Assembly: GCA_003258735.1 (NCBI GenBank)
Contig: QHME01000011.1
Location: forward strand, 521 to 56,157
Length of the DNA: 55,637 bases
DNA from: Candidatus Melainabacteria bacterium
GTDB taxonomy: Bacteria > Cyanobacteriota > Vampirovibrionia > Gastranaerophilales > Gastranaerophilaceae
Reading direction: 5' to 3'
The notes under the pieces are model-generated. The model was not told where the DNA came from and searched no databases. It saw nothing but the letters and a program-made list of their open reading frames with translations. Made by a program: the position numbers and the translations under genes. Of this stretch, positions 43,351 to 52,085 are shown one piece after another; within the stretch, counting starts at the first letter, position 1; every line of letters begins with the position of its first letter.

Positions 43351-45072
43351 ATGTTAAATAAAGTTGAATTAGGTAGTGTAAATAATAAAAGAATAACCCC
43401 ATACGACAAGGTTGGAATGACCAAAAGGGATAACCAAAGTTTCACTGGACTTGGAAATTTGGCACTAAGAGGTATTCAAAGGTGTGAAGAAAGCCCTATG
43501 GTCAATGTTGCCGTATTAGATTTATCTACAGCAATCATTCCACGAACATTTTTTGAAACCTTTATAGGATCTAAGAAAAAAGATGAAAATGGAAATGAAA
43601 CCTCTGAACGTAAATTAAACTTTATTGGCGGTTTCGAAGCGCTTAGACGTGAAGGCTCTGGACTTGTAATCAACTGTATAATCCCAAGCTTTATTGTTAT
43701 GGGTGTAGCAAAATTACTAAACAGACCTGTTATGGGTTCATTTAAAGCATCTAATTTAACTAAATCTTGGGCTAACGGAGATACTATAAATCAAGTTCAA
43801 ACATACTTTGCAAAAGCAAAAGGTAACTCTAAAGAAGACCGAATTTACTCAACATTAAAAACAATGTTTACTGACATTGAAGGTGTTGATGGAGATATCG
43901 GTAAGGGTGGCTTAAAGAAATTCAGCGAAATTTTTGAAAACGATAAAGAATTTAATTCTCACTTGAGAAAAATGGCGCAAAATATTGTAAGTGATAAACC
44001 TGAAAAAGGTTATGCTACAAAAATTTATAACTATATGGTTAGCAAAAGCGGCATAGCTGAAAATATTAAATTCTCAGGCGACAAAGGTTTCTTCTCTAGC
44101 ACATTGAGTCATTTATGTCAAAGTGCCGAAGATGTTCTACACGGAGCTTGCAAAGAAGGTTTAATAAAAGATTTACCAAACGGTGTTGAACATGCTGCAA
44201 CAAACGAAACCGAAGAACTTGCAAAATACTTCTCAAAAGCTAAAAAACTTGTAAATGCTAAGAGTTTGGCAGGCTTAGGAATCATCATTCCGCTTGCTAT
44301 CGCAGCTCAACCTATCAACAGATGGATTACTCACAAAATGTCAGGTAAAAAAGGTGCTCCTATTTACAATGACGATAAAGAAAGAGTTCTTACACCTGAC
44401 GAAAAGAAAAAATTAACAGCACAAAAATTCCTTGCTGTTCCATTAATGTGGGCAGTTACAGGATTATCTATGTTAATGGATAAACCAAGCTTAAAGATGT
44501 TCCAATTCAAAAACATCTTCCCTACAATGGACCAAGCAAGAGTTATTTCCGCAGCTACATTCTCAAGCAGACTTGCTGCAGCTGAAGATTCAAACGAATT
44601 AAAAGAAAATACTATCAGAGATATTGCAACATTCTCAAGTTTCTATTTCTTGGGAGATTATGCAGCAAAAGCAATTGCAACAACTCTTGAAAAACATAAT
44701 AAAGATGGAATTAAATTAATTAACAGATTAAAAGATGCTGACCCTAATGACAATATCATTAAAAAATTCTGGAATTGGGCTAAACATACCAAAATGAAAT
44801 CAACCGATGAACTTGGAGCAATTGCAGACGAAGCAATGAGAACAAAGGCTAAAAACCTTAGAGCTTGGTGTCAATTAGGAAACTTAGCATTCTCTTTATT
44901 ATCTCTTGGTATATTTATCCCTCTATACACAAGAACACAAACAAATAAGAAAGAAAAATTACAAAAGGAAGGTGCGCTAACCGCACAAGTACAACCGAAA
45001 ACGCAAACAACAACATTTACACAAAACCTAATAAAAGATAACTCAAAAACATTCAAATCGTTTTTCGGATAA
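43351..45072 (+). CDS. Membrane protein with N-terminal F-x-G motif, tandem paralogue C
   Basis: 573 residues. A short polar N-terminus leads to S-F-T-G-L-G-N-L-A-L-R (F31-T-G33), then V-L-D-L-S-T-A-I-I-P-R-T-F, E-A-L-R-R-E-G-S-G, hydrophobic segments near 110-130, 305-325, 365-385 and 515-535, and A-A-T-F-S-S-R-L-A-A-A. The middle (140-300) is soluble and helical. No signal peptide and no recognised family. It is followed 20 bases later by a paralogue. Confidence 0.72.
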   Translation: MLNKVELGSVNNKRITPYDKVGMTKRDNQSFTGLGNLALRGIQRCEESPMVNVAVLDLSTAIIPRTFFETFIGSKKKDENGNETSERKLNFIGGFEALRREGSGLVINCIIPSFIVMGVAKLLNRPVMGSFKASNLTKSWANGDTINQVQTYFAKAKGNSKEDRIYSTLKTMFTDIEGVDGDIGKGGLKKFSEIFENDKEFNSHLRKMAQNIVSDKPEKGYATKIYNYMVSKSGIAENIKFSGDKGFFSSTLSHLCQSAEDVLHGACKEGLIKDLPNGVEHAATNETEELAKYFSKAKKLVNAKSLAGLGIIIPLAIAAQPINRWITHKMSGKKGAPIYNDDKERVLTPDEKKKLTAQKFLAVPLMWAVTGLSMLMDKPSLKMFQFKNIFPTMDQARVISAATFSSRLAAAEDSNELKENTIRDIATFSSFYFLGDYAAKAIATTLEKHNKDGIKLINRLKDADPNDNIIKKFWNWAKHTKMKSTDELGAIADEAMRTKAKNLRAWCQLGNLAFSLLSLGIFIPLYTRTQTNKKEKLQKEGALTAQVQPKTQTTTFTQNLIKDNSKTFKSFFG

Positions 45073-45091
45073 TATGGAAAATAAATAGCTT

Positions 45092-46765
45092 ATGATAGTA
45101 GAAAATCACATTAAACAACTAAATACTCAAACAAATCCCAAACTAAAAGGATTCACAAGAAAACAGTACAACAACCAACCAAAAGCAACTACAAACCCAA
45201 ATTTCACAGGTTTTGGCGGAGTTGCGGAATTTGGCAATTTGGCGCTAAGATTTCTTGACACAAACCAAGCTTGGGGTGCTTGTGCCGTAGATTTAGGTTG
45301 TATGGTTTTACCTAGAACTATCACAGACTTTAGCCGTGGTACTGATGCTGGGATGGAAACCGCAAGACGTGAAGGTATGGGTACCGCAAACCACTCTATG
45401 GTTGGAGTATACGGAACTCTTGCTGGTTTAGCTTTGGCTGCAGGTATAAATGGAATATACAAATTTGGTAACAATGATGTAAAAGCCAATGAAATCTTTG
45501 CGGACTCTGAAACTCTTGATTTGCACAGCAAAATTTTCAATGAGAAATTAAAAGCTGCCTCTCAAGGGGATTCTAAAGCTAATCCAATAAGAGAATACTT
45601 AACTGAAACATTTAAACGCTATGAAACATTAAGTCCAACAGAAAACAGCAAGTGGATTAAGCTTGATGATGAAGCAATTGCAAAAACTGTTGATATTATG
45701 GAAAAAGAAATCAACGGAACATCTAAAAAGATTTCTAAAGAAGGCTTGAACAACGCTAGAAACACAATTATTTCAGCACTTGGTTCTGAAAATAATTTCA
45801 GAATCATAGCAGAACAAGGAGAAAAGAATCACACTTCTCGTTATACTGTAGATTATATCTTAGAAAACGTTTACAAATTAGGAAAAGTTTTCTCAAAAGA
45901 TACAGTTCAAGATGCATTCAAAAATTCTACAGATATTGCAAGTAACGCTTTCCTAAAAGCAATGAAATCAATGAACATTAAACGTTCACTAATTGGTATC
46001 GGTATTGCGTCTGCCATCGGAGTTTCTGCTCAACCTCTAAACATTTACCTAACGAAAAAGAAAACAGGTAAGAGTGGATTCGTTGGTGGCGGTAAAGAAG
46101 ACAATTCTACTAAATTCAAAATAAAAAAAGGGTTAGCTGCATTGTTGTTCGGTTCAGGCGTACTTGCGACAATAGGCAACCCTAAAAACATAGTAAAAGA
46201 CTTACAATTCAAAGGCTTTACACCATCTATTAAACAATTCAAATTTATCTATGGTGTAACTATTATGTCAAGATTTTTGGCAGCAAGAAACGATAATGAA
46301 TTAAGCGAATCTGCAATTAAAGATACTTTAGGATTTGCAAACTGGTTAATATTAGGTAATTTTGTTCAAAAACTTGTAGCTCAAGCATTTGACAAATCCC
46401 TAATCAAAAAAGATGGTGAAGGTATTATGAAGTGGATTACAAACTCTGTACTAAAAACCAGAGATGAAGTATTACACGCATCACTTGGTAAAAAAGCCTT
46501 CAAAGACGGCAAAGCCCTGAATTTCAATGAAATGTTAAAACTTGCAGATAAAGCAACTAAAAAGAAAATAAGAGCATTAAACATTGCACAAATCGTAGGT
46601 TATGCATATTCTGGTTTGGTATTGGGCTGCGGGATTCCGAGATTGAATATTTATTTGACAAACCGCAGAGAAGCAAAAAACAATGCCAAAAATCTAACAC
46701 CAGAACAAACTCCGACATCTACAAATATCGCATTTATGAAAGCTCAACAAAAGCATTTTATTTAA
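45092..46765 (+). CDS. Membrane protein with N-terminal F-x-G motif, tandem paralogue D
   Basis: 557 residues, aligning with paralogue C along its length: N-F-T-G-F-G-G (F38-T-G40), F-G-N-L-A-L-R, V-D-L-G-C-M-V-L-P-R-T, E-T-A-R-R-E-G-M-G, S-A-Q-P-L-N (C has A-A-Q-P-I-N), M-S-R-F-L-A-A-R-N-D-N-E-L-S-E-S-A-I and R-A-L-N-I-A-Q. Hydrophobic segments occupy matching positions. An extra L-K-G at 18-20 is a second, weaker motif-like copy. Identity to paralogue C is low outside these blocks, so the duplication looks old. Function unknown. Confidence 0.72.
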   Translation: MIVENHIKQLNTQTNPKLKGFTRKQYNNQPKATTNPNFTGFGGVAEFGNLALRFLDTNQAWGACAVDLGCMVLPRTITDFSRGTDAGMETARREGMGTANHSMVGVYGTLAGLALAAGINGIYKFGNNDVKANEIFADSETLDLHSKIFNEKLKAASQGDSKANPIREYLTETFKRYETLSPTENSKWIKLDDEAIAKTVDIMEKEINGTSKKISKEGLNNARNTIISALGSENNFRIIAEQGEKNHTSRYTVDYILENVYKLGKVFSKDTVQDAFKNSTDIASNAFLKAMKSMNIKRSLIGIGIASAIGVSAQPLNIYLTKKKTGKSGFVGGGKEDNSTKFKIKKGLAALLFGSGVLATIGNPKNIVKDLQFKGFTPSIKQFKFIYGVTIMSRFLAARNDNELSESAIKDTLGFANWLILGNFVQKLVAQAFDKSLIKKDGEGIMKWITNSVLKTRDEVLHASLGKKAFKDGKALNFNEMLKLADKATKKKIRALNIAQIVGYAYSGLVLGCGIPRLNIYLTNRREAKNNAKNLTPEQTPTSTNIAFMKAQQKHFI

Positions 46766-47098
46766 GCTAACAGTGCTGAGGAATTACGAACGATTTTCAA
46801 AATCTATCAATTTTGTCACCCTGAATTGACTAGAATATAAGTTGAGATAGAGCAAAACGCAATATTCTGTTCCTACTCGGTATTTCAGGGTCTCTAATAT
46901 TACAAATTATGCATAAGACTAATATGTTAAATTTGAAATGCTGAAACAAGTTCAGCATGACAAAAATAAATTATCCGTCACCATGAACTTAATTCAGTGC
47001 CTATCCATTTGATTGAAAAATAATAAGTAAATTATTTGGCGATATATTCTTTCATCAGAATGACCAGATACTTAAACAAAGGTCAAACATACTTTATA
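46766..47098. repeat. Intergenic cluster of palindromic repeat copies
   Basis: 333 bases without a gene. It holds TGTCACCCTGAATT (from 46815) and its partner TTTCAGGGTCTCTAATAT (near 46882-46900), apparently one copy split by about 55 bases. A complete copy at 46936-46962 is identical over 25 bases to the 23843 element in inverse orientation. A decayed copy follows near 46977-47000 (CGTCACCATGAACTTAATTCAG). No RNA gene or clear terminator for the ATP synthase operon is seen. Confidence 0.6.
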
Positions 47099-47752
47099 CT
47101 ACGCACCGAATATCACAAATATCACAAATAAAAAAGTATAAAGAAAAGATGGTAGAAACCATACTGTAAGTATGACTGCAATTATAGTATTAACGATAGC
47201 CCAAAATGTCGAAATCTTAGCAGATTTCACATCCGTATCAACATCAACACTTGCAACTTCATACGTTTCCATATATTCATCTATAGCTTTTTGATAATAA
47301 GTTTTAAATTTATTACCCAAATACTTAGTGAACATAGCTCCAACTTTTATACACAAAACACTAGAAACAGCTACACCTGAACTAAGAGTCAACTCTTTTT
47401 GAACCAAACTGCATTCTCTCTTATATTTTATAATATATTTACCTGCATTATTTTCGATTACTTGTTCAATATCATTATAATTATACTCTTCAATTATTTT
47501 TGACTTTTTATTTAGCAATTTTACAGAATTTTCACCAAATACAAGACTTCTATTATTATTTAATAATAAAAACACTGCCCTAACTATAGCTATAATATAT
47601 AAAACAACAGGAAAACAACAGGAAGCTACAAAACTAAGAGTATACGAACTAGACGTAATTACTGCCAAAATAGTACATAATATTAATAGAGGTACAAAAT
47701 TAAGTATAAAAATCTTGTACGAATTTTGACCTAATAAAAACCTTTCTTCCAA
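47099..47752 (-). CDS. Membrane protein of unknown function at the end of the atp operon
   Basis: 217 residues from a TTG start; GGGAG lies eight bases upstream and no ATG fits. Two N-terminal membrane helices (about 13-35 and 40-63) and two C-terminal ones (about 183-216) flank a soluble domain of about 115 residues with beta-rich D-I-E-Q-V-I-E-N-N-A-G-K-Y. The layout recalls small PH-like membrane proteins, but no family is certain. It starts 17 bases after the gamma gene stop, so it is probably co-transcribed with ATP synthase. It is not AtpI, which has a different topology and lies upstream. Confidence 0.6.
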   Translation of the reverse strand: MEERFLLGQNSYKIFILNFVPLLILCTILAVITSSSYTLSFVASCCFPVVLYIIAIVRAVFLLLNNNRSLVFGENSVKLLNKKSKIIEEYNYNDIEQVIENNAGKYIIKYKRECSLVQKELTLSSGVAVSSVLCIKVGAMFTKYLGNKFKTYYQKAIDEYMETYEVASVDVDTDVKSAKISTFWAIVNTIIAVILTVWFLPSFLYTFLFVIFVIFGA

Positions 47753-47769
47753 CGAATAATCTCCCTATT

Positions 47770-48699
47770 CTATCCCAGCGAATTTGCACCATTGACAACT
47801 TCAATAATCTCTTGAGTAATCGCAAATTGCCTTGTTTTATTATATTCAACTGACAATTCCTTAATCATTTTTTCGGCATTAGTTGTAGCTGCTGACATAG
47901 ATGTCATACGAGAGGCAAGTTCACTTGCTTGAGCTTCCAACAATGCTTGATAAAAAATATTTGTCATATACATAGGAACAATTTTTTGTAAAATATGATG
48001 TTTATCCGGAATAAATTCCATAAGTGGGTCCAAAACACTGTCTGTAATTCTTTCATGAACATCTGAAATACCTACAACAGGCAAAACTTGCCAATCTTCC
48101 ACAAAATAACTCATCATATTTTTGAATCTAGTTGTAACAATCTCAATTTTATCAATTTTTTTAGATACAAAAAACTCTGCCATATCTTCTGCTATATCTC
48201 TTGCCTCAATCGGAGACGGAGCATCCACAGCGGAGAAATATTTTTTCACAATAGGAACACCAAGGTCTTTTGCTTTTTTTCGAAGTCCGGAAATACCTTT
48301 TTGACCGGCAATAAACAAAGAGATTTCTACACCTTGCTCTTGGTAAGCTTTAATTCTTCTCAACGTATCACGAACAACGTTAGCATTATAAGCACCAGCT
48401 AAGCCTTTATTAGAGGTAATAACAAGCATACCAACACTTTTCACAGCACGAGATTGCAGTAGTGCAGGATAATCATCAATGGCAGATTTAATTTTCAAAC
48501 TATCAGCACTAAATTCTGTTACTGAATTTAGCAACTTTTGAAACATAGAAACAAGTTCTTTTGTGTAAGGACGAGAAGTTTTGACAGCAGTTTCAGATTT
48601 TTTAACTTTAGCTGCTGCTACCATCTTCATAGCACGAGTGATTTTTTTCGTACTTTCCACACTTTGTATTCTGTTTTTGATATCTTTTAAATTTGCCAT
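47770..48699 (-). CDS. atpG: ATP synthase gamma subunit
   Basis: 309 residues. The N-terminal coiled-coil helix begins DIKNRIQSVESTKKITRAMKM and the C-terminal helix contains A-S-E-L-A-S-R-M-T-S-M-S-A-A-T-T-N-A, both hallmarks of the rotor shaft that turns in alpha3beta3. The photosynthetic-type regulatory Cys insert of chloroplast gamma is absent. In this operon gamma is the last ATP synthase gene; beta and epsilon are not here, as in cyanobacteria. Confidence 0.96.
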   Translation of the reverse strand: MANLKDIKNRIQSVESTKKITRAMKMVAAAKVKKSETAVKTSRPYTKELVSMFQKLLNSVTEFSADSLKIKSAIDDYPALLQSRAVKSVGMLVITSNKGLAGAYNANVVRDTLRRIKAYQEQGVEISLFIAGQKGISGLRKKAKDLGVPIVKKYFSAVDAPSPIEARDIAEDMAEFFVSKKIDKIEIVTTRFKNMMSYFVEDWQVLPVVGISDVHERITDSVLDPLMEFIPDKHHILQKIVPMYMTNIFYQALLEAQASELASRMTSMSAATTNAEKMIKELSVEYNKTRQFAITQEIIEVVNGANSLG

Positions 48700-48728
48700 T
48701 GATTTATACCTGATACTATATTTTATAC

Positions 48729-50240
48729 CTAGAATGTGCTTTTGAATTTAGCAAGTCCATCTGCCAATGTCTTTTTATCATCATCTGACAAAGCTGAACC
48801 TGAATTTAATCTTTCAACCAATTCGGTAAAGTTTGCATTGAAATATACAAACCATTCTTTTTTGAATCTTGAAATATTTACATTTTCAACATCATCCAAA
48901 AGCCCTTCGTTAGCCGCAAACAAGATAGAAACTTGTTCAGCTACGCTTAAAGGATTGTATTGAGGCTGTTTCAATACTTCTGTCAATTTTTGACCTCGTA
49001 GCAATTGCTTTTTAGTAGATGCATCCAAATCAGATGCAAATTGAGCAAACGCTTCAAGTTCTCTATATTGAGCCAAATCCAAACGCAATTTACCCGCAAC
49101 TTGTTTAATAGCCTTTGTTTGAGCAGCACCACCAACACGAGATACAGAAATACCTGCGTTGATTGCCGGTCTGATACCTGCATTAAAGGCATTTGATTCC
49201 AAGAAAATTTGACCGTCTGTAATTGAAATTACGTTTGTTGGAATATATGCTGAAACATCACCCGCTTGAGTTTCAATGATAGGCAATGCTGTAATACTTC
49301 CACCACCCAGTTCGTCATTCAATTTTACTGCACGTTCAAGAAGTCTTGAGTGCAAGTAGAATACATCACCTGGGTATGCTTCACGTCCTGGTGGTCTTTT
49401 AAGTAGCAAACTCATCGCACGATATGCCTGAGCATGTTTAGACAAATCATCATAAATAATCAAAACAGATTTGCCTTGTTCCATAAATTCTTCACCGATA
49501 GTAACACCTGCAAACGGTGCAATATATTGCAACGGTGCTGATTCATTAGCAGTTGACGAAACTATGATTGAATATTCCATAGCTCCGTGTTCTTCTAATG
49601 TTTTAGCCAATTGAGCTACTGTTGAAGCCTTTTGACCAATTGCTACATAAATACAAATTACATCTTTGCCTTTTTGGTTGATAATTGTATCAATTGCAAT
49701 AGCTGTTTTACCGGTTTGTCTATCACCAATGATAAGTTCTCTTTGACCACGACCGATTGGAGTCAACGCATCAATCGCTGTCAAACCTGTTTGTAATGGT
49801 TCATGAACAGACTTTCTTGTTACAATCCCTGGCGCTACTCTTTCGATTGGTCTTGTTTTTGAATAATTATATTCACCTTTACCATCAAGTGGTTTACCAG
49901 TAGGGTCAACAATTCTGCCGATTAAGCCGTCACCTACAGGAACAGATGCGATTCTACCTGTAGTTTTTACAACAGTACCCTCTTTAATATTTGTATATTC
50001 ACCCAAGATTACAACACCTACATTGTCTTCATCAAGGTTCATTGCAATACCTAATGTACTATGTCCATCTTCAAATTGAACCAACTCATTTGCCATAACA
50101 TTGCGAAGTCCGTAAATTCTGGCAATACCATCACCGATTTCCAATACAGTACCTGTATTTGAGATTTCGGTTTGGAGTTCATAGTTGTCAATTTTCTCTT
50201 TAATAATTGAGCTGATTTCATCAGGTTGTATTAATACCAT
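48729..50240 (-). CDS. atpA: ATP synthase alpha subunit
   Basis: 503 residues. Walker A is GDRQTGKT at 172-179, followed by the A-I-D-T-I-I-N-Q helix; S-V-S-R-V-G-G-A-A-Q near 365-375 and the C-terminal helical domain are intact. It forms the non-catalytic half of the F1 hexamer. It begins nine bases after the delta gene. Confidence 0.98.
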   Translation of the reverse strand: MVLIQPDEISSIIKEKIDNYELQTEISNTGTVLEIGDGIARIYGLRNVMANELVQFEDGHSTLGIAMNLDEDNVGVVILGEYTNIKEGTVVKTTGRIASVPVGDGLIGRIVDPTGKPLDGKGEYNYSKTRPIERVAPGIVTRKSVHEPLQTGLTAIDALTPIGRGQRELIIGDRQTGKTAIAIDTIINQKGKDVICIYVAIGQKASTVAQLAKTLEEHGAMEYSIIVSSTANESAPLQYIAPFAGVTIGEEFMEQGKSVLIIYDDLSKHAQAYRAMSLLLKRPPGREAYPGDVFYLHSRLLERAVKLNDELGGGSITALPIIETQAGDVSAYIPTNVISITDGQIFLESNAFNAGIRPAINAGISVSRVGGAAQTKAIKQVAGKLRLDLAQYRELEAFAQFASDLDASTKKQLLRGQKLTEVLKQPQYNPLSVAEQVSILFAANEGLLDDVENVNISRFKKEWFVYFNANFTELVERLNSGSALSDDDKKTLADGLAKFKSTF

Positions 50241-50249
50241 AATGCCCCC

Positions 50250-50795
50250 TTACCTATTTATATTCTTACTTAAATTTTCTAACTTAGCGCGGAGACTCGT
50301 ATCTATGACACAATCATCATATTTAAAAGTCAATCCTGCAATTAAACTTTTATCAACTTTCCAAACCGGTAAAATTTCACAATTGAATTTGTGTTCTAGT
50401 TTGAATAAAACATTAGTCTTATTTTCAAAATTCAATTTTATCGGCGAAGTTATTTCTACAGTCTTTTTATTAGAAAGCTTTTGAACCATATCGGAAAAAG
50501 ATTTCTTTATGGCTGCAAATTCATTAAATCTATTTTTTTCGACTAAAATCTTCAAAAAATTAATTAACTTTTTCTCAATCTTTCCTCCAAAAATTTCTGA
50601 CAAAATCTGAATTTTTTTCTCTGTAGATATTGAAGAATTTGTCATCACAATCTGCAAATCTTTTGACGAACAAAGTACATCATAAATTTCGCCTAATTGG
50701 ATTTCAAATTTATCATAAGAATTGTCCTCTGACGCCACATCCATCAGCGCAGTTGCATAATTTTTTGAAATTGCTGAGATAAGTGTTTTTGCCAT
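50250..50795 (-). CDS. atpH: ATP synthase delta subunit
   Basis: 181 residues, OSCP/delta family: N-terminal helical bundle with S-K-N-Y-A-T-A-L-M-D-V-A (about 8-20) and the C-terminal W-K-V-D-K-S-L-I-A-G-L-T-F-K-Y-D-D-C-V-I-D-x-S-L-R-A-K-L. It ties the stator stalk to F1. Its start codon overlaps the b gene stop by one base. Confidence 0.93.
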   Translation of the reverse strand: MAKTLISAISKNYATALMDVASEDNSYDKFEIQLGEIYDVLCSSKDLQIVMTNSSISTEKKIQILSEIFGGKIEKKLINFLKILVEKNRFNEFAAIKKSFSDMVQKLSNKKTVEITSPIKLNFENKTNVLFKLEHKFNCEILPVWKVDKSLIAGLTFKYDDCVIDTSLRAKLENLSKNINR

Positions 50796-51304
50796 TATAT
50801 TTTCACCTTATCAAGTTCATCTATACTATTTTGTATAAATTTGTTGTGTAACTCAGGGTTTTGTTCCAACATTTTTTCAATATGTTGTTTTGCAAGCTCA
50901 ATAGACGCTAATGAAGTTTTTTCTGTCAAAAGATTTGAAATTTTCTTTTCCTCGATAGAAACAACTTTGTCAATATTTTTTTCAATATTAAAAATAGCTT
51001 TTTGAGCATTTTCGTCAATTTTATCTTTAAAAACTTCAACTTTTTCTTTTGATGTTTGTTCCAAGTTTTTAATGTCTTGAGGAAGTTTTTCTATCAAACC
51101 TTTTGCGCTATCAAGTTTCTTCTGCGCACCTGATTTTTCTTCATCTGATTTTGAAATAGTAGCTTTTACAGCCTCAACAGATTTTTCTAACGACGCACCT
51201 AGATTCATCTTTTTGACGATTATAGCCAACAATGTAACCATAATGATAAAGTTTATGGTATTTGATGTTGCTAAATATTTTAATATTGATAAAAATTCTT
51301 GCAT
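50795..51304 (-). CDS. atpF: ATP synthase b subunit
   Basis: 169 residues. One N-terminal membrane helix (about 13-32, ending K-K-M-N-L-G) and a long charged coiled-coil to the end. It differs in sequence from the preceding b-type gene, so the stalk is probably a b/b' heterodimer. It overlaps delta by one base and follows b' by seven. Confidence 0.9.
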   Translation of the reverse strand: MQEFLSILKYLATSNTINFIIMVTLLAIIVKKMNLGASLEKSVEAVKATISKSDEEKSGAQKKLDSAKGLIEKLPQDIKNLEQTSKEKVEVFKDKIDENAQKAIFNIEKNIDKVVSIEEKKISNLLTEKTSLASIELAKQHIEKMLEQNPELHNKFIQNSIDELDKVKI

Positions 51305-51311
51305 TGTTCTA

Positions 51312-51785
51312 CTATTCCATTACTCTGTTCACAGGTTCAAAATCAACGCTGTCAATTTTAGTATCTTCACCCAACAATTTAGTTGCGATAGAAGAAGCTA
51401 AATCTTTGACAACTGTAGCTTTTATTTGATTTTTTAACGCTTGTTCGTTTTTCAACAAATCGTCTTTCTTACTTTGAATAGCAACTTTCGAATTTTCTCT
51501 AGCTGCTTTGATTCTATCAGATGCATCAGTTTGAGCCGCATCTACAACCGTTTTAAATTCATGCCTGCATTTTTCTTGCACCTGCTCCAACTTAGCAGCT
51601 CTTGTTGTATTAAACTCTAGAGCCGAATTTTCAAATCTTTTAGCATCTTCATAATTAGAATTGATGTAATCTTCTCTTTTTCTGATTATGCTTAAAATAG
51701 GGTTGTAGAATATTGCGTTCATAATCATAATGAACACAACAAAACTAAGCATAGCAATTAAAAATGTAGCATTAAATTCCATCAT
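51312..51785 (-). CDS. atpF': ATP synthase b' subunit
   Basis: 157 residues. A membrane helix at about 6-28 (S-F-V-V-F-I-M-I-M-N-A-I-F) is followed by Y-N-P-I-L-S-I-I-R-K-R-E, the motif typical of b', and a long coiled-coil. Having b' then b in tandem is typical of cyanobacteria, chloroplasts and some other bacteria. It starts with two Met codons. Confidence 0.9.
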   Translation of the reverse strand: MMEFNATFLIAMLSFVVFIMIMNAIFYNPILSIIRKREDYINSNYEDAKRFENSALEFNTTRAAKLEQVQEKCRHEFKTVVDAAQTDASDRIKAARENSKVAIQSKKDDLLKNEQALKNQIKATVVKDLASSIATKLLGEDTKIDSVDFEPVNRVME

Positions 51786-51799
51786 TTATTCAAATATCC

Positions 51800-52039
51800 T
51801 TATTTGCTGAACAATAACATAATAGCGATGAACAAAGCATAAATAGCTGTTGCTTCTGCCAAACCTGCACCAATGATGAAGTTTTTAAAAGCTTCTGCTT
51901 TAATTTCCGGTTGACGAGCAATTGCATCAAGTACACCTTTTGTTGCAATACCCAAGCCTAAACCTCCACCGATTGCACCAAAACCGATTGCAATACCGGC
52001 ACCTAATTTTGCTAAATCTAAAGTTTGTTCTACTGCCAT
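51800..52039 (-). CDS. atpE: ATP synthase c subunit
   Basis: 79 residues, two helices joined by the polar loop R42-Q-P-E. The Gly-rich first helix is G-A-G-I-A-I-G-F-G-A-I-G-G-G-L-G-L-G, and the ion-binding carboxylate is E62 in GAGLAEATAIYALF. At the first-helix position where Na-binding rings have Gln this protein has Leu (G-L-G-I), and after the Glu it has Ala, not Ser or Thr; Tyr68 is kept. On those residues proton coupling is more likely than Na. Confidence 0.96.
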   Translation of the reverse strand: MAVEQTLDLAKLGAGIAIGFGAIGGGLGLGIATKGVLDAIARQPEIKAEAFKNFIIGAGLAEATAIYALFIAIMLLFSK

Positions 52040-52085
52040 GTTTTTCTCCTTTATTTAAAATAAAATACAATATACTTTTTTGTTT

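Noticed and set aside
45127..45540. Antisense open frame of 137 codons inside the 45092 gene, and many similar ones elsewhere
   Set aside because: They lie opposite well-supported genes, lack ribosome sites and have no recognisable protein features.
47099..47752. AtpI displaced to the operon end
   Set aside because: AtpI is a short protein of four closely packed helices; this one has a 115-residue soluble domain between two helix pairs.
51800..52039. Na-coupled ATP synthase suggested by the neighbouring decarboxylase
   Set aside because: The c subunit lacks the Gln and Ser/Thr ligands of known Na rings. I kept ion identity as a question in the findings instead of calling it Na.
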